From the NCBI GenBank assembly GCA_036940085.1, contig JALLBK010000101.1:22326-86325 (forward strand): 64,000 nt of DNA, given 5' to 3'. This DNA is from Discostella pseudostelligera (lineage: Eukaryota > Bacillariophyta > Thalassiosirophyceae > Thalassiosirales > Thalassiosiraceae). Each line of letters begins with the position of its first letter. Positions within the stretch are counted from its first letter, which is position 1. Made by a program: the position numbers and the translations under genes. The notes beneath the pieces are model-generated. The model did not search any database. It was given only the letters and a program-made list of their open reading frames with translations, and was not told the origin of the DNA. Of the stretch, positions 11,151 through 20,393 are shown piece by piece.

Positions 11151-11522
11151 GGTGCTTACACGAGGAGTTGGGCGAATCGCAATACTACAATAATTTGGCA
11201 CATCAGGGATGGGAAGAGAGGAAGGGTGCTACATCACTAGTGCAGAGAGAAAAAGAAACAATTCTTTTCGGACTCAGCTGAGATGGATGAAAAGTTTTAC
11301 GTGTTTGCCACTCCAGCCTTCAGACGAGTCTGTGAGGTTCGGACATTTGAATACATGGAGCCCAGTTTGAGCTGGCTGGTAGCTGGTAGGAGGTCATAGG
11401 AGTATTCAGGACACGATAAATAGAACAAACTGTCGCTCACTATGCCTCTTGAGATTAAGCTGACTGTAATTTCTAATGACAAAATAGATCGATTTTTTGA
11501 CAATATCTTATTGATCGGTGAG
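11151..11522. other. Convergent intergenic spacer
   Basis: This is a 372-base stretch between the 3' ends of the FKBP gene and the unknown membrane-protein gene. I see no ORF with protein-like composition, no tRNA-like cloverleaf and no repeat. It presumably holds both 3' UTRs. Confidence 0.5.
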
Positions 11523-12317
11523 TTATCGAAAGAAACTCATTCTGCTGTAAGCCCATCGAAAGAATGCCATGATTATCGCTGTATACCAGATTTCCATCCC
11601 CAGACTCCAAATATCTATCATCGAGTGAGTGAAACCAATACTTGCTCCAAGTTCCAACAGTATCCGTAACGAGCAATAATCTACCCAAACTTGCAATGCA
11701 ACTTTAATGGCCGTTTTATCATCCGATACCGAAGAATAGGAGTAGCTCCGATTCCACAATGCGCTGAGTGTCCACGCGATGCTCATTTTTGAATCTCGTA
11801 CCATCACACCCAAAAGTGTTGTGGGCATTGTTATGGGTTGATGGAAGCCACCATTCAGCCAAAATTCAGTTGTGCTTACTTCGCTTGCTATTTGGAGTAA
11901 GAAGTTGATGATGAGTAGGAATAATAAATCTCCCGCAAACAGTCTCGGATCGGGTATTTCCAACATTGTATCCATGAAATTTGGGATTTGTTGTTTGAGA
12001 TTTCTGAGATCTAGTTCCTTTTTCGGCGTGTTGGAATCTTCAGCACTATTCTTGTCGTCATCATGCATGTGATGGATTATTGTAGATTTCCATTGCTGCG
12101 ATGAAATCGAATTGATGTATCGACGGCGATGAGTTTGGACGACGAATGCTGCAGTACTACAGCCAATGATTTGAGAAGTTCGTGCATAGCAAGGAGACGC
12201 TGCAGCTGCAGCCATTAAGGCGGACGCCAATGCTGGAGACCTCACCATGGCGGTAGCACTATCTCTGCAAACCATTAGACCATAGACCGCAGCCCATGAC
12301 CCATGTTCCATGACCAT
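11523..12317 (-). CDS. Hypothetical membrane protein, family not recognised
   Basis: Intronless, 264 residues. The N-terminal about 80 residues are Ala/Ser-rich with a following Arg cluster (THRRRYIN), which suggests organelle targeting. A polar Asp/Lys segment leads to DPRLFAGDLLFLLIINFLLQIASEV, a likely membrane helix at about residues 127-149. Further moderately hydrophobic stretches follow near residues 205-225 and 235-258. The motif PDPRLFAGDLL and the Trp-rich second half look structured and conserved, but I cannot place the family. The gene is divergent from the plastid NFU gene across a 314-base region, which may mean shared control but does not give a function. Confidence 0.6.
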   Translation of the reverse strand: MVMEHGSWAAVYGLMVCRDSATAMVRSPALASALMAAAAASPCYARTSQIIGCSTAAFVVQTHRRRYINSISSQQWKSTIIHHMHDDDKNSAEDSNTPKKELDLRNLKQQIPNFMDTMLEIPDPRLFAGDLLFLLIINFLLQIASEVSTTEFWLNGGFHQPITMPTTLLGVMVRDSKMSIAWTLSALWNRSYSYSSVSDDKTAIKVALQVWVDYCSLRILLELGASIGFTHSMIDIWSLGMEIWYTAIIMAFFRWAYSRMSFFR

Positions 12318-12631
12318 GACAATGACATGATGTTGATGTTGTGATGAAAATAATTATGTGCTGGCGGAGGCTGGCGGCGCGGCGGGCCGGTATGACGAGA
12401 AAAGTGTGACGAAAATGGCGGGAAGAATTTTGGCATTATTTGGGTTTTGGGTGGAGGTGCTTCGAACACGAGTTCTGCTGACGTCGTGATTACGTGGCAT
12501 CACCCTTCCACCTCAAAAGTCCAACACCGACGGACGGATTTTCCGTACTTTTCCCTCGCCGCCGGCCGCCGCTTCCGCCGCCGACGAGCACCGACTACGA
12601 GCACCAGCCGCCGCCGACAAGCACCAGCACC
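12318..12631. promoter_or_regulatory. Divergent promoter region upstream of NFU
   Basis: This is a 314-base GC-rich stretch between divergent genes. It contains AATGGCGGGAAGA at 12414-12426, a variant E2F-like site, followed about 65 bases later by ACGTGGCA at 12492-12499, a half G-box. The same two-element combination occurs upstream of other genes in this window. Function is inferred from position. Confidence 0.45.
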
Positions 12632-13610
12632 ATGAACATGAAACTCTCCCCCTTGGCGGCTCTGCTCCCCTATCTCACCATCATAGGAACAGTCCAATCA
12701 TTCACTAACAATGGCGCTGCTCCATTTCCACCAGTTTTATCGATCAGATCAATTCAGAACACAAGATATGCTCCCACTGCTCGGGGCATGACTATCGTCT
12801 CCCCCTTTGACAATTCATCCGAGTCCGAGTCAGTAGTGGCCACCGCCACACCCACAACATCGTACTCTCCACTCCCTACCGATGACGAACCGCTTGATCT
12901 GACATGGGAAAATGTTGATTTAGTGCTGGAAGAGATGCGCCCGTATTTGCTCCAAGATGGGGGGAATGTGGCGATTAGTGAGATTGATGGACCGATTGTT
13001 AGGCTGGAGTTGCAGGTAAGAGAGTGAGATTTCTATTGGAGCTCATCTACAAATGCAAAATCATTTTACAGAGTGATACCGAAGTTGCTTTTAACAAGAT
13101 TTTGTGTGCATGATATGTGCTAATGTCTCATTAAATTTTGCCAAACTTCACATAATCACCATCCACCGCCTACAATACGTGCTCATTTCTCATTGCATTT
13201 TGCCAAACTCCAAATACTATGCCATCACCACAACAACAAAAAATCAACAACCTTGCTTTCAGGGAGCATGCGGGACATGTCCCAGCTCAACACAAACAAT
13301 GAAAATGGGTCTCGAGCGGAAGCTGAAGGAACGCATACCTGAAATTCAAGAAGTCATCCAAGCCATGCCAGACTCACCCGATTTGAACGAAGAACAGATC
13401 AATGTCGTATTAGATTCCGTTCGACCATTTCTTAATGTCGCGGGAGGAACAATCAATGTGAGCAGTATTGCTGGTGCGGGAGGGGTACAACCAACGATTA
13501 TTTTGAAGATGGAGGGGGCGGCGGCATCGTTGAATAGTGTGAAATTGGAGATTGCTCAACGGTTGCAACGACACTTTATGATTGCGGGGTTGAAAGTGGA
13601 ATGGGCATGA
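12632..13610 (+). CDS. NFU: NFU-type iron-sulfur cluster scaffold, plastid-targeted
   Basis: Two exons, 12632-13015 and 13263-13610, joined over a 247-nt GT-AG intron; 243 residues. The N-terminus is a signal peptide ([10 protein letters not shown]) ending at VQSF, followed by a Ser/Thr/Arg transit-like stretch, as expected for a diatom plastid protein. A first NifU C-terminal domain covers about residues 90-165 and holds the cluster-binding CxxC in GACGTCPSS (Cys131, Cys134). This motif sits directly on the splice junction. A second NifU-like domain, about residues 170-243, lacks the CxxC, as in plant plastid NFU1-3. These proteins assemble Fe-S clusters and pass them on to apoproteins such as photosystem I. 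The first ATG is chosen; a second lies two codons on. Confidence 0.92.
13016..13262 (+). other. Intron of the NFU gene
   Basis: The 247-nt intron starts GTAAGA and ends TTTCAG. It is the longest intron modelled in the window. It contains two related stretches of about 20 bases, each including CTCAT and ATTTTGCCAAACT, near 13123-13146 and 13189-13212, so part of it looks internally duplicated. Confidence 0.85.
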
Positions 13611-13863
13611 AAAACAAGTCTGAAATAGATGGATCGATCAAACGATAATGCGGGGAAATGACATCGTGTTGGGAGACCGTAGTGTAGGTACGTCAGCGAT
13701 TTGGATAAGACCTGTCAATGTATTACTAAATTAATTGATATCTTAATTGATTTCGATATGAGTATTGATGCATTATCCCACTAAATTTTTTCAACGAGCA
13801 AATGGTTTGTCAATTAGGATCAAATAGTACGATAGAACGGCAAATTCACCACATTTACTCTCC

Positions 13864-16800
13864 CTAGTCGTCAAAAGCCTTGACTAGACTAGCGAATTTT
13901 TGCGCAAGGGATTTGTTCCCCTTCAACCGCAGAGGTGGCTCCACAATCTTCTTATCCTTGGTAGTGTTGCCTCGAGACTTGGCAAGACTACTTTTCGCCC
14001 ATGTTGTAGCAGCAGTGTTCGTCTTGGACGCTTGTTTTGCAGGATTTTGTTTTTGTTCGTCGTCGCTGGCATGGGTTGTAGACTTGCTCGTCGTCCAAGA
14101 TTTGGAATAGTATTCCAACTCCTTCCGACGCTGGCTGACTGTCTTTCCCTGTTCAAAACTAATGTCAACATCCGAAAATGCATCCGATATGGTCTGGAAT
14201 GACTTGAGAGTTCTTTCTCCATCGTCGCTCTCTGGTGATATGAGAGATGGCATCGGTCGATCCTTGGGTCGCGAATGAGCAGCAGCAGTCGTATTCGTAG
14301 TAGGGTGTGATGTTGCAGTCTTCGCCCCCGCGAAGCTGATGTCGACATTGGCAAAAGCATTGGTTACTGCCATCATTATTTCTGGTGTGTCTGGACGCAT
14401 CGATGGTTTGGTTGCTCTAATAACTTCTGGTGTCATTGTCGTCGACAGCGCGTTGCCCTTGCTAGGTTGACGCGGCAACTGATGCGATGTTTGTGACTTG
14501 GCCTTATTCTTGACATCTGAACTATCTCTGCTTTGAGTTACTGCCTTGCTGCCTTGTTTCAACGACGCTTCTCCCCGGCTGTGCGTGTTCTCGTGACTCC
14601 TTTCAACATTGGCCGTTCCAAACAAGTCTCCAATTTGAGAGGAAGTCGAGCGTGATTTGGTCACATTCTTCGCAACGCCAATAGCCGTCGAATTTCTTTC
14701 CAGTTTCATGATCGTCATGTCAGGATACACTCTCTTCTCTTGATGATGGCCATCGTCGTGAGGCTCAATTTCAGGACTGAATTTGATTTCTGTATTCGAG
14801 GCTGATTGAGGCACGACAACCTTTTCCAATGAAGTATTGCTCTCCTCATGTTCTGATGGTGACAACTTTCGCTCATTGTACTCCTTCTTAAGGGTATTCC
14901 ACGATTTCTGCGGCTTTACCGGTGGATAATCATACTCCTTCTGGACTGTACTCTGGTTGGAGCGATGCTCGCTGCTCCTGTTCTTAGTCGAAATTGCTGT
15001 CGGAGTGGGCTTCGGAGCGGTCGATTTTGGTTTGGCTGACTGATATGTCGGATCGGTCATTGAAGAGACAGTAGACTCATCAGACGACAAAAGGCTGTCA
15101 TCATCATCGTCGTCATCATCTGTATCCTCCTCGTTTCCCCTACTACCTGGGACATTGGCGGTGCGAATGACCTTATCAGAGTCACTGAGTAGGATCTGCT
15201 CATATTTGTCTTGGAAGAAATTCTTGCCCAAGTGACGAACTTCTCCCAAAGTGCCCCTGTTCGTTTCTTCACTGGATGGAGTAATTACGTTTGCTCTACT
15301 CGGAGCTAACTCCTGAGTGACCGATGTAGCCAATTTGCCAAAGCCAGTGCCGCTACTTCTTACGTTTTTGGTTTTGTCAACACCACCACTCTCCCGCTTG
15401 ATGATGGAATCGATCGCAGCCAACGCCTGCTCTGGATTGGACCTGCTCACGGCATTGATACGTGCAATTAAATTAGCCACAGATAATGCATTTTGAGGTT
15501 CTTCAGACAGATGTAGGGAGGGCGTCGCACCCTGCTCGTCGATGGATGGCATTCCTACATGTCCATCATGAGAGCCCTTATATAAATGTCTTGGTGGTGA
15601 CAGCGAGATTCGGTGCGCAGCATCATTACTGTACGCCATTCGCGAAGAGTTGTTCCGGGAAGAGCCGTAGCTACCACCAGGAATGGTCGTAACATCGACT
15701 GTTGTCTCTGCAGTTGAGTCAGTGTAATGGGACAATACCGTAGCATTTTTCTTGGTGGGGGTATAGTCTCGCGGATGATGCTGCTGCTGTCGTTGCCGTT
15801 CCTCACCACTCTCCATCCATTCACGATGCATAGGCTGGGACTTTTGAGAGTGATTCCATTCATGCTGTGCCGCCAGTGCCGCGGCATGAACAAACTTCGA
15901 CTTGAATCGAGCTCCTCCTCCCCCACCCGCCGACGTCGAACCAGAATGATTCCCCGGAGAGGCAAAGCCGGCGTGTTGTGGTTGTTCTGGCACTCGACCA
16001 TCCCTGGTGTCGTTACCGTTGCTTCTGTGGATTTCATGGCGAGGTAATATTGCACGGAGACGTTCATTCTCATCCCATAATAGACGTCGGGCGTCTTGCG
16101 GTGTAATTGCATTAGAATCAACGTAGTTCCCACCGACACTGACACCATGACTTTGGATCTCGTCCCGATGATAATGTCGCCCACCTCCACCCTCTGACAG
16201 ATATCCCGCATCATGATATCGGCCACTCCCTATACTTTGATCGTCCGATTGATACCCCCCGGTGTATCTTTCCACTTGAACATTTCTTTGTCGATGATGT
16301 AAGGAGCCTCCATCCGAATGATATCCAGTACTCTCGTTCAGATACTGTTGTTGTGATCTATAAGCACTGCGATTTTGACTACTAACGGTAGTACTATCGT
16401 CTTTCCGTCGATTCATCCATCGATCCTCAATCCTCTTTCGCTGCTCGATACGTCGTTGTCGAGATAGATGTTGTTGTTGCTTCAATGCCGCCTCTTCGAA
16501 TTTACGTGCCTGTTCGGATACTACACTTGCACCACCACAGCTAGCATCGTTGTTCCGCAGTAGTGAGGACGAGGACATGGATGTGCCAAATGATGTCGGC
16601 GGTAAAACAACAAATTTATTCTTCCGTTGGATGTGATCGGTACGATTGCCCAAATGTTCCACGGGAGATAAGGTGGATAATCGCGATGAGAAGACGCGAG
16701 GCTCGGTCGGCGGTCGCTGTTGCTGTTGTGGATGCGCATGCTGCTGCTGATGGGTCGGATGCTGTTGCGATTGCACAAGATATTGACCACCTCCTTCTTC

Positions 16801-18525
16801 TTGCTGCTGCTTTTGCTGCTGCTGATGATATTTCTGCCTCGAAGCCAAATGACGTTGATACAACCTTTGTCGATTATCGTCGCGAGACAATTGATTAACA
16901 TCGTTCCAATTTGGTTGATTTGGAGGATGGTGACTATTGTGCACCTGGGGTATTGGGATTTGCGGATTGCTCGTCTGCGTCTGCGTCTGCGACTGCAATG
17001 GTAAATGCTGCTGCTGCTGCTGCTGGGGATGTGCCTGTTGATGCTGTGCATGCTGTGAATAGGACAGTGGATGAAATGGCCCCGGCGGTCGCATCTGCAT
17101 CTGCTGTTGCTGCCGATAATATTGACTGCTTTGAGATTGCTTATAGTGCAACATTTGCTGTTGCTGACCACCGTTATTTCCCCCTACAATGCCACTTGTG
17201 GACGTGGTTTTCACCCTATTGTTAGTACTCATCCCTGAGTGATAACCACCACCACCGGCTCCATCCATATTATTTCCATGCCATTCATCCGATGGAGACT
17301 CGTAACTTCTCAATCGATTCGTTGCAGAGATGGCTGCTGCTGTTGATGTAGATGCAGGAGGCAGGGGTTGTTGACATTGTTGTTGCTGTGATGCTGGATG
17401 GCGTAAATGCACCAACGACGAAGCTGAAGAACCCCCATTACCACCACCAACATTGCGAATAATTCCCGATTGTTCCAATTCTCTTGGATGGTACACCTGA
17501 TACTGAAACAGATGTTGTTGTTGTTGTGAGGAGGATGCATTATTGTTATTATTATTCTCCATGGAGATGGGCATGTTGTAACTATCGTAGGAGGGAGAGC
17601 ATCCTCCTTCTTGCTGCTGTTGCTGTTGCTGATTGCCCCCGTTGCTGTTGTTAATGTTGATGGCTGGTGCTAGTTCTTGTGTCCGTTGGACTAAGGGTGG
17701 AGAGGGGATGGCATTATGACTTGGGTGATTCCATTGTGATTTTAACTGTGTATGTTGTTGCTGTTGCAATTGTCCTTGATGGGGAGGATGTTGATTCGAC
17801 TGTTGGATATATGGAGCAGTCTGCAAGTCAGGAGGATTATGCTGCGGTTGTTGTTGTTGAAGTTGTTGTCTATTATTTTGGAAAGATGGATGAGTCGGCG
17901 ACTGTCCATAATCAGGACGCGACGTCTGACATTGGTCATATCGTGGATGGTTATCTTCCACTGACGCAGGATATTGCACCATGTTCTCGATGGGTTTGAT
18001 ATTTTGATGGGCATGATATTGCTGGGGTTGTGCTTGCTGTTGCTGCAGTGTTGGTGGCTGGACTGAGTGTTGCGGTTGTCCTGTCGTCACATGCACGTGT
18101 TGTGGTTGTGGTTGTTGCTGCTGTTGTTGCAACATCATTTGCTCCCGCTGCCTCTCCTCGTGTCTCTTCCTAGCTTCGATGCGTCGCTGCATCATATTCT
18201 GACGTGCGGCGGATAATCTTCTATTGCTACTACTATTTGTCGAGCGTGTGGACGAGGCCGGCGATCGAAATAGTGCCGCCGATGAAGCTCCACAACCACC
18301 ACTAATTATTGTCGAGGAGGTCATGGTGAAAGCGTCGCTGAGATAGCCTACTTCGATGGAGGCTTCTCCCTGGTATTGTTGCTCTTGCCGATGATGATAA
18401 TCTTGTTGCATCTCCTCTGGCTGCTGTTGCTGTTCAGCCGCCTGCCGTCGACGCTCCTCCTGCACCAGACGGTCGTGTCGACGACGGACGACGCCGCTTC
18501 TCATACTACTACCATCACCAGCCAT
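13864..18525 (-). CDS. Large Gln-rich, low-complexity protein of unknown function
   Basis: Intronless, 1553 residues, no enzyme domain recognised. The first half is dominated by Gln with His, Pro, Ser and Asn, including runs of six to eight Gln encoded by mixed CAG and CAA codons. Two basic helical segments, QRRIEARKRHEERQREQ (near residue 115) and RQRRIEQRKRIEDRW (near residue 700), look like copies of one motif. Isolated motifs of the type GYxSDGGS or GYQSDDQS recur near residues 745-785. The C-terminal third is Ser/Lys/Asp-rich and holds an acidic run of Asp plus two copies of a short motif, AFANVDISFAGAKT and AFSDVDISFEQGKT. Composition suggests a disordered scaffold or RNA/transcription-associated protein. 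Low complexity also keeps several other frames open, which are not genes. Divergent from the LRR gene, 246 bases away. Confidence 0.75.
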   Translation of the reverse strand: MAGDGSSMRSGVVRRRHDRLVQEERRRQAAEQQQQPEEMQQDYHHRQEQQYQGEASIEVGYLSDAFTMTSSTIISGGCGASSAALFRSPASSTRSTNSSSNRRLSAARQNMMQRRIEARKRHEERQREQMMLQQQQQQPQPQHVHVTTGQPQHSVQPPTLQQQQAQPQQYHAHQNIKPIENMVQYPASVEDNHPRYDQCQTSRPDYGQSPTHPSFQNNRQQLQQQQPQHNPPDLQTAPYIQQSNQHPPHQGQLQQQQHTQLKSQWNHPSHNAIPSPPLVQRTQELAPAININNSNGGNQQQQQQQEGGCSPSYDSYNMPISMENNNNNNASSSQQQQHLFQYQVYHPRELEQSGIIRNVGGGNGGSSASSLVHLRHPASQQQQCQQPLPPASTSTAAAISATNRLRSYESPSDEWHGNNMDGAGGGGYHSGMSTNNRVKTTSTSGIVGGNNGGQQQQMLHYKQSQSSQYYRQQQQMQMRPPGPFHPLSYSQHAQHQQAHPQQQQQQHLPLQSQTQTQTSNPQIPIPQVHNSHHPPNQPNWNDVNQLSRDDNRQRLYQRHLASRQKYHQQQQKQQQEEGGGQYLVQSQQHPTHQQQHAHPQQQQRPPTEPRVFSSRLSTLSPVEHLGNRTDHIQRKNKFVVLPPTSFGTSMSSSSLLRNNDASCGGASVVSEQARKFEEAALKQQQHLSRQRRIEQRKRIEDRWMNRRKDDSTTVSSQNRSAYRSQQQYLNESTGYHSDGGSLHHRQRNVQVERYTGGYQSDDQSIGSGRYHDAGYLSEGGGGRHYHRDEIQSHGVSVGGNYVDSNAITPQDARRLLWDENERLRAILPRHEIHRSNGNDTRDGRVPEQPQHAGFASPGNHSGSTSAGGGGGARFKSKFVHAAALAAQHEWNHSQKSQPMHREWMESGEERQRQQQHHPRDYTPTKKNATVLSHYTDSTAETTVDVTTIPGGSYGSSRNNSSRMAYSNDAAHRISLSPPRHLYKGSHDGHVGMPSIDEQGATPSLHLSEEPQNALSVANLIARINAVSRSNPEQALAAIDSIIKRESGGVDKTKNVRSSGTGFGKLATSVTQELAPSRANVITPSSEETNRGTLGEVRHLGKNFFQDKYEQILLSDSDKVIRTANVPGSRGNEEDTDDDDDDDDSLLSSDESTVSSMTDPTYQSAKPKSTAPKPTPTAISTKNRSSEHRSNQSTVQKEYDYPPVKPQKSWNTLKKEYNERKLSPSEHEESNTSLEKVVVPQSASNTEIKFSPEIEPHDDGHHQEKRVYPDMTIMKLERNSTAIGVAKNVTKSRSTSSQIGDLFGTANVERSHENTHSRGEASLKQGSKAVTQSRDSSDVKNKAKSQTSHQLPRQPSKGNALSTTMTPEVIRATKPSMRPDTPEIMMAVTNAFANVDISFAGAKTATSHPTTNTTAAAHSRPKDRPMPSLISPESDDGERTLKSFQTISDAFSDVDISFEQGKTVSQRRKELEYYSKSWTTSKSTTHASDDEQKQNPAKQASKTNTAATTWAKSSLAKSRGNTTKDKKIVEPPLRLKGNKSLAQKFASLVKAFDD

Positions 18526-18771
18526 ATTCTATTCGATAATTGAACTCTCTTCTATTGTCGAGGTCTCCTCCGATAGTGTTGTTATTGGAGACACCTTTCA
18601 TTCCAAGTCCATGGGAAGGATGGCGGATGCAACGATCGTCATGGTCATCATGTTGAATTTGAATGGTGTTTGTGTTTGGGGGCGCGCTGTGATTTTGCTG
18701 GTTCCTAGGCCCCAAAGAATGGGAGAAAAGAAAGAGTTGAGAAAGGAGAAGGAAATTTAAATTTTCAACGC

Positions 18772-20310
18772 ATGGAATTTGAAATTCAAATTCGAGAAAG
18801 GGCTAAAATAGTACGATTGGAAGAAGATGTGTATCGTTCAATGAGCGCAGACCGTGTCATTGGCGACAGTGACATTTCACACTTGGAAATTGCCGTTAAC
18901 GATGACGATGCCGAACCTACAGTGAATGGCAGACGTTGGCTTGATAAATTGTTTCATGGACTTGCGCGGAATCGAAGCATTGAGACAATCGTACTGGCTA
19001 GAACCGAGGAAGACTACGTTAGCTACCATCAGTATGACACATCCTCTCCTATCCTTGCTCCCTTCTTCGAGCACAACTGCAACCTCAAAAGAATTGACAT
19101 TGAAGAATATGATATGACGTTGGGAATATTCAACCAGCTAGGATCGGCACTGTCGAAATGCAACAATAGTCAATTTAGATATTTTTATCTTGGCGGTTGT
19201 ATCTTCGAGGACGAGAACGCAGCAGAGTTCATTCGATCTTTGGAAGGGGTTCATATATTTACCGACCTTCAGCTCTGTGGAAATACAATTGTCAACATGG
19301 AGCGTGGACAGCTATGCTGTGCGATAGGATATTTGTTGACAAATGTGATGTCAAACATTGCTGTTTTGACCATATCTGATCAGTCTCGACGATATGTGTC
19401 TTATCATACTGAGAAATGCCTTGATGAGGAATAGAACTGTGACGCACCTCGATTTATCAGGGAATGTAGCGATAAGTTCCAATGGTTGGTGTGCTTTCTC
19501 AAGAGTATTATCTTGTCCCACTGGCGTAATCAAAAGTCTTGACCTTCGGAACACTCAAATGGACAGTGAAGTGATTGCGTGTCTTGGGCAATCTTGGGCA
19601 ATCAACACTGTATTGCATGATCTGTACATCTGCAACAATCCATCGATCACAGCTTCAGGATGGCGATGCTTCTTGGGTTGCTTGAGATCGCCTGATGCAG
19701 CATTAAAGGTACTCAAAATATCTCGTTGCAACATAAACAATGAGTCAGCCGCTGTGATCGCAACGGGTTTGACACAAAATTCATCCTTAAAAGATTTGGA
19801 CATGGCATGGAATGAATCAATAACATTAGCTGGATGGAAAAGTTTCTTCAATACCATGCTGAATTGGAAGCACTGCTGCTCACTTGAGAAGCTTACTATG
19901 ACGTTACCTAGCGACGACAATTCTCTTGAGGAATTGGGGGAAAATCTGTGTCATCATCTTTGTGACAAGTCAAGTACCACAGTATCTATTCATCAAACCA
20001 CACATTGCAATGCGTTCGGAATAGATTGTCTCCGGAACTAATGTCCTTGTTCAAATTGAATGAAAATGAAGACAAAGCGGCGGTAGCCCGAGAGAAGATT
20101 ATGGAGCATCATTTTGGTACGGGAGATGAGGCCGTTAAAATTCAAGTATTTGATCAAATGCCAAGGGCAACCTTTCCCTTTTCTCTCGAATGGATAGGAA
20201 GAGGGAACAATCGTTGTGGATTTTCGCTATTGTACAATGTCGTCAAGGAATTTCCGATCCTATTTGATATTTGCATCAGCAAGGGTGGGCCACAAGGCTG
20301 TGCACTCTAA
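18772..20310 (+). pseudogene. Leucine-rich-repeat family gene with two compensating frameshifts
   Basis: Three overlapping frames together encode one protein-like chain of about 510 residues. Frame 1 runs from the ATG at 18772 to a stop at 19432. Frame 2 continues the LRR pattern (THLDLSGN, KSLDLRNT, KVLKISRCNIN, KDLDMAWN) to a stop at 20039. Frame 1 resumes with SPELMSLFKLNENEDKAAVAREKIMEHHF, the C-terminal cap typical of a multicopy diatom LRR family. The first shift must lie between the frame-2 stop at 19367-19369 and 19434. The second lies shortly before 20041. Neither gap has room for an intron. The net change is zero bases, so the C-terminus returns to its original frame. The cause is either a decayed family member or two indel errors in a draft assembly. 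Ligands and function are unknown. Confidence 0.65.
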
Positions 20311-20393
20311 CTTACATGTTATCATATGTTACAAGGAATGAGACATTCTACTGTACACACAAGTATTATTCGGAAGCGTACCAAGTGCCATGA

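Noticed and set aside
11523..12317. Assigning the 264-residue membrane protein to a photosystem or respiratory assembly factor
   Set aside because: The targeting-like N-terminus and the plastid NFU neighbour are suggestive, but no family motif was recognised, so no function is given.
16521..17171. Long open frames overlapping the Gln-rich gene in other frames and on the other strand (also near 15555-16226 and 17742-18014)
   Set aside because: CAG/CAA repeats lack stops in several frames. The products are His/Arg/Ile or Leu/Val runs with no protein-like pattern, while the main frame is open for 4.7 kb.
19370..20041. Programmed ribosomal frameshifting or introns as an explanation for the broken LRR gene
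   Set aside because: Two shifts in opposite directions are needed, and I see no slippery heptamer or room for GT-AG introns. Decay or sequence error is simpler.
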